Source of the DNA: Steroidobacter gossypii
GTDB lineage: Bacteria > Pseudomonadota > Gammaproteobacteria > Steroidobacterales > Steroidobacteraceae
NCBI RefSeq assembly: GCF_016801985.1
Contig: NZ_JAEVLS010000005.1
Span: 186,001-250,000 of the forward strand
DNA: 64,000 nt
Reading direction: 5' to 3'
Under the pieces are notes generated by a model that made no database searches, was not told where the DNA came from, and saw only the letters and a program-made list of their open reading frames with translations. A program made the position numbers and the translations under genes. Below, in pieces: positions 1 to 8,129 of the stretch (position 1 is its first letter; each line of letters starts with the position of its first letter).

Positions 1-892
1 GCACGATGTCCAGCGTGTTCGCTTTCGACTGAGCCTCCACCGCCATCGAAACGCCGGCCTCGCCATCGAAGCGAGCTGTGGCGCGATCGTTCTCCGCCGC
101 CAGCTGCACCTTCGCGACTTCGCTCAAACGAATCAAATGACCGTCGGAGCCGCGCGCGATCACGAGATCGCGAAAGTCCTGTTCATCGTCCAGGCCGACC
201 AGGGTGCGGAGCGTGAACTCGCGCGTTTTGGATTCGATACGTCCCGCGGGCAACTCGACGTTCTCACGTCGTAGCGCGTCCTCGACGTCGGTCACCGTCA
301 ACTGGCGCGCCGCCAGCGCCTGGCGATCCAGCCAGATACGCATCGAGTAGCGCCGTGCGCCGTTGATGGAAACGCGCGCCACGCCGGGCACCGTAGAGAG
401 TCGGTCGATCAGATTGCGCTCGGCGTAGTCGGTCACTTCCAGCACCGACATGTTGTCGGAGCTGAACAGGATGTACATGACCGGGTCCGAGCCCGCATCG
501 GCTTTGAGCACCTCCGGCGGGTCCGCTTCTTCCGGCAGATTGCCCAGCACTCGCGCCACTCGATCGCGCACGTCGTTGGCCGCGCCGTCGATCTCGCGAT
601 CCACGTCGAACTCGATGCGCACCGAGGAGCGCTCGTCCTCGCTGTCGGACTCGATCTTGAGAATGCCCTCGATGCCGGCGACCGAATCTTCGATCACCTG
701 GGTGATCTTGGTCTCGATGACCGCGGCCGAGGCGCCCGTATAGGTGGTGGTGACCGACACCACCGGCCGATCGATGTCGGGATATTCGCGAACCGCCAGG
801 CGTTGCAGCGACACCAGGCCGAAGATGATCAGCAACAGACTGATGACGGTCGCGAAGACCGGGCGGCGAACCGACAGCTCGGACAGCTTCAT
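1..892 (-). CDS. RND efflux permease (AcrB/MdtB-like), N-terminal part, runs off window
   Basis: Inner-membrane proton-driven RND transporter subunit; only the first 297 residues are present and the gene continues beyond base 1. The protein opens MKLSELSVRRPVFATVIS, the typical RND cytoplasmic helix followed by the first membrane segment. The porter-domain text REYPDIDRPVVSVTTTYTGA follows, as in the hydrophobe/amphiphile efflux-1 family. The start is the ATG at 892. The membrane-fusion gene ends only two bases upstream, so the two are co-transcribed and translationally close. The substrate cannot be read from the sequence. Confidence 0.93.
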   Translation of the reverse strand, partial: MKLSELSVRRPVFATVISLLLIIFGLVSLQRLAVREYPDIDRPVVSVTTTYTGASAAVIETKITQVIEDSVAGIEGILKIESDSEDERSSVRIEFDVDREIDGAANDVRDRVARVLGNLPEEADPPEVLKADAGSDPVMYILFSSDNMSVLEVTDYAERNLIDRLSTVPGVARVSINGARRYSMRIWLDRQALAARQLTVTDVEDALRRENVELPAGRIESKTREFTLRTLVGLDDEQDFRDLVIARGSDGHLIRLSEVAKVQLAAENDRATARFDGEAGVSMAVEAQSKANTLDIV

Positions 893-894
893 GG

Positions 895-1977
895 TCAGGA
901 ACTCGTCTGTTCGGCCTGGGCTTGCGACTGTTGCTGCTGCTCGCGCACCGGCCCGCCATCGCGCAGGTTCTGGGTGCCTTCAACCACCACGCGCTCGTGT
1001 TCCTTCAAACCTTCGAGGACTTCCACTTCGCCTGGCCGACGCTTGCCGAGCTTCACCTCCCGGCGCACCGCCTCGCCATTCTCGACGACGAACACGAAGG
1101 TACGGCCCTGCTCGGGCACGATGGCCGCTTCGGGCACCAGCAGCGCCGGCGTCTCCTGGCCCTGCATCCTCACCGTCATGAACATGCCCGGCCGCAGCTC
1201 GCCCTTGGGATTCGGCAGTTCGGCGCGCACGGCGATGGAGCGGCTCACCGGATCGATGCGCGAATCGATCTGGGCGACTTTGCCAGTGAACTCGCGTCCC
1301 GGCAGCCCCGCGGTCGCTGCCCTGACCGCCAGGCCTTTGTCCAATACATACAGATAGGTTTCCGGGACCGTGAAGTCGAGCTTGATCACCGAAGTGTCGT
1401 CGAGCGTGGTGATCACCGTGCCCGGGCTCACCAGACTGCCGACACTGACCCGACGGAAACCGGTGTTGCCGTCGAAGCTGGCGCGAATGATGGTGTCGGC
1501 CAGCCGCGCCTTGGCCACATCGACGCGCGCTTGATTGCCTTTCAACGTCGCCTCGATCAGATCGAGCTGTGAGACCGACAACGCCTTGCTGGTGTAGAGA
1601 TCCCGGCTGCGCTTGAAATTGTTCTGGCTTTCGGCGAGCGCGGCCTCCGCTTCAGCCAGCGCCGCGCGCTCCTCGGCGTTGTCGAGTTCCACCAGCACCT
1701 GGCCCCGGCGCACACGATCGCCTTCCTCGAAACGAATCGCACTGATGGTGTTCGACGCCTTGGATGTGACTTCGACGGATTCATTGGCGCGGGCCGTACC
1801 CACCGCCTCGATCTCGATGCCGAGCGGTTTGATGAGGGCTTCGGCTGTGACGACATCGATGACTTCCGGCCCACCGCCGCGGCCCGCGCCTGCCTGTTCA
1901 CGCGAGCAACCTGCGACGGCGATCACGAGCATCGCGCACAGGGCCCACTGCAGCGGGCGGGAACCTCGATCGGGCAT
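895..1977 (-). CDS. RND efflux membrane fusion protein, lipoprotein (HlyD/AcrA family)
   Basis: Periplasmic adaptor linking the downstream RND pump to an outer-membrane channel. About 360 residues: a lipoprotein signal with lipobox VAGC, then a lipoyl/barrel-sandwich half (residues VRRGQVLVELDNAE), an alpha-hairpin rich in Ala/Glu, the second lipoyl half and beta-barrel, ending in a Gln-rich tail. I chose the ATG at 1977 because it puts the lipobox near residue 22 and has GGAAGA just upstream. An in-frame ATG at 2016 would add 13 residues ahead of the signal peptide. It is first in the operon with the permease. No local regulator is seen. Confidence 0.92.
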   Translation of the reverse strand: MPDRGSRPLQWALCAMLVIAVAGCSREQAGAGRGGGPEVIDVVTAEALIKPLGIEIEAVGTARANESVEVTSKASNTISAIRFEEGDRVRRGQVLVELDNAEERAALAEAEAALAESQNNFKRSRDLYTSKALSVSQLDLIEATLKGNQARVDVAKARLADTIIRASFDGNTGFRRVSVGSLVSPGTVITTLDDTSVIKLDFTVPETYLYVLDKGLAVRAATAGLPGREFTGKVAQIDSRIDPVSRSIAVRAELPNPKGELRPGMFMTVRMQGQETPALLVPEAAIVPEQGRTFVFVVENGEAVRREVKLGKRRPGEVEVLEGLKEHERVVVEGTQNLRDGGPVREQQQQSQAQAEQTSS

Positions 1978-2085
1978 GGAATCTTCCGTTGTCTTGTCGC
2001 AGGAGTGAGACGCCATGGTACCCGCCCTTACGCAGTCGCGGGGGTAACTGATAAACCTTTAATGCTCGCGCCGGCCTTGCGGAAT

Positions 2086-2667
2086 TTATGCGGCAAAACG
2101 CCGTGCGAAGCCAACAACTTGCGCGGCCAGCATCTCGAACTGAGTCTGGCTGCGCGCATCGATGCAAACGCCTGCGGCATCGAAAAGAGGCAGCGCTGTG
2201 TTCAGGGTTACCCCGAGTGGGGTAGGCCAACCGCGCAGAGCGTGCACGATGGTGCGCACAGAAGTCAGTGTCGTCCCTGCACCCTGCCATCCATACGCCG
2301 TCACAATGCAGCCGACCGCGCGACCATCGAGGTAGGGTCGTGGCTCGTCGCGCAGGTCCTCGAGCAAATCGATGGCGTTCTTCAGCAACCCGGACATGCC
2401 GGCGTGATAGGCGGGTGTGGCCAGGATCAGCCCATCGGCGTCGCGCACGGTAGCCACGAACTGCTGCTGCTCGGGTGTTCGGGCCGGCTCCTCCGGCGAA
2501 TACAACGGCAACTCTGCGAGCTGCGCGCCGGCGATGACTTGGACCTGCGCACCCAGGCGCTCGGCCGCGGCCAGACAGGCCAGCAGGCACTTTTCGGTCG
2601 AGGAACCTGGCTTGGTCGTGCCGCCGATCCCGACGATGCGCGGTGGCGAGGCAGACGGATTGAGCAT
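2086..2667 (-). CDS. NADPH-dependent FMN reductase family protein
   Basis: Flavodoxin-fold oxidoreductase of 193 residues. The FMN phosphate loop is visible near the N-terminus as GGTTKPGSSTEK, and the flavin-contact segment as ATPAYHAGMSGLLKNAID, which are diagnostic of the NADPH-dependent FMN reductase family (SsuE/ChrR/azoreductase-like). The protein is cytosolic, with no signal peptide. It lies alone between the efflux operon and a sensor kinase gene on the same strand (33-bp gap from the kinase stop), so a shared transcript is possible. The physiological substrate is unknown; quinone or azo reduction and flavin supply are all compatible. Confidence 0.85.
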   Translation of the reverse strand: MLNPSASPPRIVGIGGTTKPGSSTEKCLLACLAAAERLGAQVQVIAGAQLAELPLYSPEEPARTPEQQQFVATVRDADGLILATPAYHAGMSGLLKNAIDLLEDLRDEPRPYLDGRAVGCIVTAYGWQGAGTTLTSVRTIVHALRGWPTPLGVTLNTALPLFDAAGVCIDARSQTQFEMLAAQVVGFARRFAA

Positions 2668-2700
2668 CGAGCGGCGGACTCCGTTGTTTGGAGTCTCACC

Positions 2701-4545
2701 TTAGCACCGGCCGTCGTGGCTGGTCATTGCCGTGACGACTTCCCTGGAGCTCACCACCGCGGCTGGCAGAGTGAAGCGGAAGATGGCGCCGCGGCCCGGC
2801 TCGCTGTCGACCGTGATCTTCCCGCCATAGCGACGCACGATGCGCGCCACGATGGCCAGGCCGATGCCCACGCCGGGAAAGTCGGCCGTGCTATGCAGAC
2901 GCTGGAACGGTTCGAACAGCCGCTGCGAGCGGGACATATCGAAGCCCGCACCGTTGTCACGCACCGAGAACACGACGCCGCCCGTGGCTTGCGTGCAGCT
3001 CACTTCGACGCGAGCGTTGTGCGTGCGGCTGGTGTACTTCCAGGCATTGCCCAGCAGATTGCCGAACAGAATCTTCATCAGGCGCGGATCGGCGTTCACC
3101 ACCAGGTTCGACTCGACGCTGCAGTCCACCCGATGCTTGGGATATTGCTGGCGCAGGTCCTCGACCAGGGTGCGCGCCAACGCCGAAATGTCGACCCGTT
3201 CGTTCAACAGCTCCTGTCGCGAGACGCGCGCCAGCGACAGCAGGCCGTCGATGATTTCCGAAGAGCGCGTGACATTGGATTGAATGCGATCGATGCGCTG
3301 AGCGATCACATCGGGCTTCGCTCTCGCCAGATCGTCCCTGAGCAGATCGTCCCTGAGAAGTCCGGCCTGGCCTGCGATCGTTCCGAGCGGCGAGCGCAGA
3401 TCGTGCGAGGCCGAGGCGGTGAACGCTTCCAGCTCTTCGTTGGTCAGCGCCAGCTGATGATTGGCTTCCTGCAACTCGTTGGTGCGCGCGGCAACCCGGC
3501 TTTCCAGTTCGGCATTGAGCTGCCCGAGATTGGTGTTGGCGCGTTCCAGGCGATTGATGAAGTGACGTAGCAGCACGCTCAAGCCGATGAACAGCACCGA
3601 GATGCCGACCAGCACGACTGTGAGCCCGCGCGTGCGGTCGTGCCAGGACTGCAGCACCGCTTCCTTTTCGCGGCTGGCCGAGACGGCGAGGCGATAATCG
3701 TTGAGGCGACGGATGGCGTAGATCCAGGTGCCGTTGGCGAACGGGCTGGGCGCCTCGAGGAAGCCGCCCTCCGCTGCCAGCTCGATGGCGCCCTTGAAGA
3801 CCTCGCTGTCGCTGACGTTGATCCGACCGTTGTGGGCCATGCTCGGCATCGGCACTCGTAACAACAGATCGCCGCTGGTCGAGGTCACGCTCAGCGCGCC
3901 GTCGCGGATCGCCATCGTTTCGTACAGCTGATCCAGTGCGTCGACCCCGAGCAAGGCGCCGGCCCACACCGTGGCGCCTGAACGATCGATGGTGCGCACG
4001 GCGATGGGGAAGGCGCGCTGATCGGATTGGATGGGATCTTCGATGGTGTTGCCGATGAACACGCTGCGCTTGTCTGCTATCGCCGCTTGCAGCCAGGCCG
4101 GTGGCGCTTCGAGCATCTGCACGTCGCGATTGCGGACGGCGGCGACGAATCGATTCGGCGTCATCACGAACAACGCGCGCACATACTCGCCAACGCTGAG
4201 CTCACGCGCCAGCAACTCGGCCGCGGTTTCCGGCGGGGTCGCATGAATGCCGCCGTTGGCCTCGATGTTCTGGGCCGCGGTGCGCGCCGCGCCGAGGCTG
4301 TCGTTCAGCACCGCCTGCAAATGAACGTACATGCCGGCGGCGAGGGCTCGCAGCTCGTGGCGTGCGGATTCGAGCGTCTCGGCCTTGTCGCTGTACACCC
4401 GCCAGGTGGCATAGCTCCACAACGCGACGAGAATGAGAACAGCTTGCGCAACCACCGCTCGCTTCACGAGCATCGGCAGTGCGCCGTCGATGAATCCTCG
4501 CTGATGCGTGCGTCCTGCTACGCGCTGCCAGTTGCCTTCCGTCAT
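2701..4545 (-). CDS. Membrane sensor histidine kinase with periplasmic sensor domain
   Basis: 614-residue kinase. An N-terminal membrane segment (about residues 30-48) and a second one (about 308-330) enclose a roughly 260-residue periplasmic sensor that looks Cache-like. A coiled coil rich in Asn/Glu follows, then the HisKA H-box ASHDLRSPLG with its phospho-acceptor histidine, and a HATPase domain with N, DNGAGFD and GVGIGLAIV boxes. It lacks a HAMP domain I can recognise. No response regulator lies adjacent, so it is an orphan here. The ATG at 4545 is the first in frame; a second at residue 25 is possible. Confidence 0.9.
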   Translation of the reverse strand: MTEGNWQRVAGRTHQRGFIDGALPMLVKRAVVAQAVLILVALWSYATWRVYSDKAETLESARHELRALAAGMYVHLQAVLNDSLGAARTAAQNIEANGGIHATPPETAAELLARELSVGEYVRALFVMTPNRFVAAVRNRDVQMLEAPPAWLQAAIADKRSVFIGNTIEDPIQSDQRAFPIAVRTIDRSGATVWAGALLGVDALDQLYETMAIRDGALSVTSTSGDLLLRVPMPSMAHNGRINVSDSEVFKGAIELAAEGGFLEAPSPFANGTWIYAIRRLNDYRLAVSASREKEAVLQSWHDRTRGLTVVLVGISVLFIGLSVLLRHFINRLERANTNLGQLNAELESRVAARTNELQEANHQLALTNEELEAFTASASHDLRSPLGTIAGQAGLLRDDLLRDDLARAKPDVIAQRIDRIQSNVTRSSEIIDGLLSLARVSRQELLNERVDISALARTLVEDLRQQYPKHRVDCSVESNLVVNADPRLMKILFGNLLGNAWKYTSRTHNARVEVSCTQATGGVVFSVRDNGAGFDMSRSQRLFEPFQRLHSTADFPGVGIGLAIVARIVRRYGGKITVDSEPGRGAIFRFTLPAAVVSSREVVTAMTSHDGRC

Positions 4546-4678
4546 TACTTGCCCGTGCGGGGTTTTCTTCGCGGCGGCAGTCTCTCACGCAGGCGTAGAT
4601 CCCGCCACCGAGATCGGACGCTGGCTGCGCCCGATGTCTCGGTGGCTCGACTGTTGATGAATCAGCCTGAGAAAGCCG

Positions 4679-5971
4679 TCACATATTGGCGCGCGCCCGA
4701 TCCGCCGAGTTGTTTGCCGAAATGTCTGCATCGCGCACGCTGCGGACCACGTGGCCCTTCAAGCCGTAGAACACGATGTAGGCGTAGCACAGCGCCGGCA
4801 CGAAGAACGACGAGAGCAGGCTCATGGTGTCGGCGAAGTAACCCTGGATCACCGGCACGATGGCGCCGCCGACGATGGCCATGCATAGCACGCCCGAGCC
4901 TTCGCCGGTGTGTCGACCCAGCTTGGCCACGCCGAGAGTGAAGATGGTGGGAAACATGATGGAGTTGAACAGGCCGATGCCCAGCACCGCCCACATCGCC
5001 ACCTTGCCCGCGGTGGCCATCGCAATCAGCAGCAGCGCAATCGCGCAGGCCGAGTTGAACGCCAGCACATGACCTGGCTTGACCTTGCGAAGCACGGCCG
5101 CGCCGATGAAACGACCCACCATGGCGCCACCCCAGTACAACGACAGATAGCCACCCGCCACATGCTCCGGCAGGCCACCCACCTCGGGCTGCGCCATGAA
5201 GTTCACGAGGAAACTGCCGATCGCAACTTCCGCGCCCACATACATGAAGATGGCGACCGCCCCGAGCACCAGGTGCGAGTGCTTCCAGACGCTGGGAACA
5301 TCGTGCTCATCGGCGCTCGCGGTGGTCGCATCCGTGCCCTTGACCACGGGCAGCTTGAATCGCGAGAACACGATGGCAATGGCGAACAACAGGCCGGCGA
5401 GGATCAGGTAAGGACCCTGCACGGTTTCGATCTCTTTGGCCGTATCGACCGGCGCGGCCGCGCTCACCGCCGCCGTCAGGATGAAGATCGAGCCCAGAAA
5501 TGGGCCCACCGTGGTGCCCAGCGAATTGAAAGCCTGCGTGAGATTGAGCCGACTCGCCGCCGTCGCGCTGGGCCCGAGCACCGTCACGTAGGGATTGGCG
5601 GCCACTTGCAGCAGGGTGATGCCCGAAGCCAATACAAACAAGGCCGCCAGAAACAGCGGATACGACTGCATCGAGGCGGCCGGATAAAAGCCCAGGCAGC
5701 CCACCCCCGCAGTGGCGAGCCCGATGATGATGCCGCTGCGATAGCCGAGCTTTTCCACCAGATAGCCCGAGGGCACCGACATCACGAAATAGGCCCCGAA
5801 AAAACTGAACTGGATCAGCATCGCCTGGACATAACTGAGCGTGAAAATCGCTTTCAGGTGCGGGATCAGAATGTCGTTCAGCGAAGTGATGAAGCCCCAC
5901 ATGAAGAACAACGAGGTCAGCACCACCAGTGCAGGCATGTAGCTCGGCGCTCGGCCGTCATCGGCATTCAT
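4679..5971 (-). CDS. nagP: MFS sugar permease of the FucP family, probable N-acetylglucosamine transporter
   Basis: About 430 residues with roughly 12 hydrophobic segments. The opening FFMWGFITSLNDILIPHLK is typical of the FucP (fucose/glucose/GlcNAc:H+ symporter) branch of the major facilitator superfamily. Members called NagP import N-acetylglucosamine in other gammaproteobacterial nag regulons. I start at the ATG at 5971, which is preceded by GGGGGA; an upstream in-frame extension to 6172 is Arg-rich and crosses the operator. It ends the minus-strand sugar arm and has its own upstream palindrome (6016-6029). Substrate assignment rests on context, so fucose or glucose cannot be excluded. 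Confidence 0.85.
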   Translation of the reverse strand: MNADDGRAPSYMPALVVLTSLFFMWGFITSLNDILIPHLKAIFTLSYVQAMLIQFSFFGAYFVMSVPSGYLVEKLGYRSGIIIGLATAGVGCLGFYPAASMQSYPLFLAALFVLASGITLLQVAANPYVTVLGPSATAASRLNLTQAFNSLGTTVGPFLGSIFILTAAVSAAAPVDTAKEIETVQGPYLILAGLLFAIAIVFSRFKLPVVKGTDATTASADEHDVPSVWKHSHLVLGAVAIFMYVGAEVAIGSFLVNFMAQPEVGGLPEHVAGGYLSLYWGGAMVGRFIGAAVLRKVKPGHVLAFNSACAIALLLIAMATAGKVAMWAVLGIGLFNSIMFPTIFTLGVAKLGRHTGEGSGVLCMAIVGGAIVPVIQGYFADTMSLLSSFFVPALCYAYIVFYGLKGHVVRSVRDADISANNSADRARANM

Positions 5972-6015
5972 CGTTTTGATTCCCCCGGATTGATGAGCAT
6001 TGCTGTCGTTGGATG

Positions 6016-6029
6016 TGACAACGTTGTCA
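6016..6029. promoter_or_regulatory. Candidate NagR (LacI-type) operator
   Basis: Perfect 14-bp palindrome TGACAACGTTGTCA with a central CG, the classic form of a LacI-family operator. It lies 45 bp upstream of the nagP ATG. From memory it matches the core of the operator reported for the LacI-type NagR of Xanthomonas; this should be verified. The likely ligand-responsive repressor is encoded at 18949-19980. Confidence 0.75.
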
Positions 6030-6132
6030 GCATGCCAGAGAGCGCGGCGGCGGGGAACTGCCTGTGAGCGAACGAAAGCGAAGGGAAGGTGCGGGGCTGA
6101 GGGGAAGCCGGGCAAAATAAAAGCATCCGAGT

Positions 6133-6160
6133 CGGTGGCATGGCTTGCGCCATGCCGCCG
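6133..6160 (-). terminator. Hairpin downstream of nagE, possible terminator
   Basis: A 12-bp stem (6133-6144 with 6149-6160, one G-U pair, four-base loop) lies about 175 bp past the nagE stop. Read on the minus strand, it is followed after 12 bases by TTTTATTTT, so it is a weak intrinsic terminator candidate rather than a textbook one. Confidence 0.4.
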
Positions 6161-6334
6161 TCCCGGACGCACATTTTTAATTACGCACTGGAGTTCTGCG
6201 ACCCCGGCGTCATTCCCCTGTTGGCCTTCGGTGTGCTTTTTACCCTGCTCGGTGAACTAAAAGCAACTGCGGCAAATCTGCCCTCGGGGCGACCTCCCGA
6301 AGCTACCCTCGCGGGCCGCGCGCCGACAACGCAG

Positions 6335-8083
6335 TCATCCCGCTCGCATGCGGTCTAAATCAGCGAGCACACCCGTAGCCGCAGGGCCAACGAGAACGTG
6401 AATACTTTGGGCCATCGGCCTCGCAACTCCGCGAATTCCCGCAAGTTGCGCAAGCTCAGCGGACACGGCTGCATCATCGTGCAGCGTGAAGCACAAGCGG
6501 CTGGCCGCTGCTCGCACGTCGCGAATATTTTTGAAGCCCCCCAATGTTTGTAGCAGCTGCGCAGCGGACACTGCGCCAGCCGAGCTCACCGGCGCGGGGG
6601 TCGCGGCGTGCGTTGCTGATGACGCAGGAACATTCGCCGGCAGTCTCAGACCGGCACGAATCGAAGAGGCCAATTGATCGGCGATCGGCCCGACCACGAC
6701 TTGCAACGTTTGTTGCGAGGGTCGCACAAAGCCGCGAGCGCCGAGCGCTTTGAGCGCCGACTCATTCACCGCCTTCTGATCCGCAATCGAAAGCCTGAGC
6801 CGCGTGGTGCACGCATCGACGGCGACGAGATTGCCCGCGCCACCAAGCGCACGAATCCAGCCTTGTATGGAATCATCCTGCGTGCTGGCGTCTACACGCG
6901 AGCTACCTGCTTCTTCGCTCTCGCGGCCCGGCGTTGCGAGATTGAAGCGCACAATGAAAAACCGGAACAAACCGTAGTACAACGCGAAGTACGCCAGCCC
7001 GATGGGCGCCAGCCACAGCGGCTGCGTCGCCTTGGAAAAGTTCAGCAGATAGTCGAACAGGCCGGCCGAAAAGCCGAAGCCGAGCCGCACCTCGAACAGA
7101 TCCATTGCCGCCATGGCCACGCCGGTCAGCACCGCATGTATGGCGTACAGCACCGGGGCAAGAAACATGAAAGAGAATTCGATGGGCTCGGTCACGCCGG
7201 TGAGAAAGGACGTGAGCGCCATGGAAAACAACATGCCGCCGACTGCCTTGCGCCGTTCCGGCAACGCCGTTCGATACATGGCGAGACACGCCGCCGGCAG
7301 ACCGAACATCATCACCGGGAAGAATCCGGACATGAACGCACCCGCGGTGGGGTCGCCCGCGAAGAAACGTTTCAGATCGCCGGTCACGCCTTGATAGTCA
7401 CCGATCAAGAACCATGCGACGTTGTTCAGGATGTGATGCAGGCCGGTCACGATCAGCACGCGATTCAACACGCCATAGGCAAACAATCCGATGGAGTCGG
7501 ATGCGAGCACCGCTCCGCTCGCCGCATCCATGCCCCGCTCGAGGATGGGCCAGCCGTAGCCGAATGCCAACGCGAGCACGATGCCGGCCGTGCCGCTGGC
7601 GATAGGCACGAAGCGTCGCCCGCCGAAGAACGAGAGATAGCTCGGCAAGCGGATATCGCTGTAACGGTTGTACAGCCAGCCCGCGATCAGGCCGGACAGC
7701 AGACCCGCCGGCACGCTCAACTTGCCCAACTCTCGTTCGCGAAACGCATCGATGGCGAAATCGCGAGCCTGCCCTACGAGCCCGGCGGTGACTTCCGGCG
7801 GTATGGCAATCAAGACTTCCGCGCCTTTGGTGGTCACCAGATAGCCGACCACGCTGGCGAGCCCGGCCGCACCGTGATTCTCACGCGCAAGGCCCACGGC
7901 CACGCCGATGGCAAACAACAGACCGAGATTGGAGAAGATGGCGTCGCCGGCAGCTGCGACGGCGGGAATGTCGAGCAAGTCCTGCTGCCCGAGCCGTAGC
8001 AGCAAGGCGGCCACAGGCAGTACCGCGATCGGCAGCATCAGCGCGCGACCGATCGACTGCAAGCCGGTGATCACGTTTTTCAT
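6335..8083 (-). CDS. nagE: PTS N-acetylglucosamine/glucose-type permease EIIC-EIIB with extra degenerate EIIB
   Basis: 582 residues. The N-terminal ~380 residues form a multi-span EIIC of the glucose/GlcNAc PTS family. An EIIB domain follows with the phosphorylatable cysteine in VDACTTRLRL. A second EIIB-like domain at the C-terminus reads AAASRLCF at the same place, so its active cysteine is replaced by alanine. No EIIA is fused; EIIA is supplied by the upstream EIIA-HPr-EI gene 47 bp away. The ATG at 8083 follows AGGGGG; a TTG at 8098 is a weaker alternative. The protein imports and phosphorylates GlcNAc, inferred from the nag context. Confidence 0.92.
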   Translation of the reverse strand: MKNVITGLQSIGRALMLPIAVLPVAALLLRLGQQDLLDIPAVAAAGDAIFSNLGLLFAIGVAVGLARENHGAAGLASVVGYLVTTKGAEVLIAIPPEVTAGLVGQARDFAIDAFRERELGKLSVPAGLLSGLIAGWLYNRYSDIRLPSYLSFFGGRRFVPIASGTAGIVLALAFGYGWPILERGMDAASGAVLASDSIGLFAYGVLNRVLIVTGLHHILNNVAWFLIGDYQGVTGDLKRFFAGDPTAGAFMSGFFPVMMFGLPAACLAMYRTALPERRKAVGGMLFSMALTSFLTGVTEPIEFSFMFLAPVLYAIHAVLTGVAMAAMDLFEVRLGFGFSAGLFDYLLNFSKATQPLWLAPIGLAYFALYYGLFRFFIVRFNLATPGRESEEAGSSRVDASTQDDSIQGWIRALGGAGNLVAVDACTTRLRLSIADQKAVNESALKALGARGFVRPSQQTLQVVVGPIADQLASSIRAGLRLPANVPASSATHAATPAPVSSAGAVSAAQLLQTLGGFKNIRDVRAAASRLCFTLHDDAAVSAELAQLAGIRGVARPMAQSIHVLVGPAATGVLADLDRMRAG

Positions 8084-8129
8084 GCGAGCCCCCTGCAAAC
8101 TTGTTTGTTTCTTGCGCTGCGCGCGGCTT

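Larger units (their letters stand above)
5972..6334. other. Intergenic region between nagP and nagE
   Basis: A 363-bp gap between two minus-strand genes with no credible gene. It holds a 14-bp perfect palindrome 45 bp before the nagP start, and a 12-bp hairpin that may end the nagE transcript. nagP is therefore probably transcribed from its own promoter here. Confidence 0.7.

Noticed and set aside
2005-3570. 521-codon plus-strand open frame opposite the FMN reductase and kinase genes
   Set aside because: It is antisense to two well-supported genes, has no family motif, and shows the Arg/Gln/His-rich composition of a shadow frame in GC-rich DNA.
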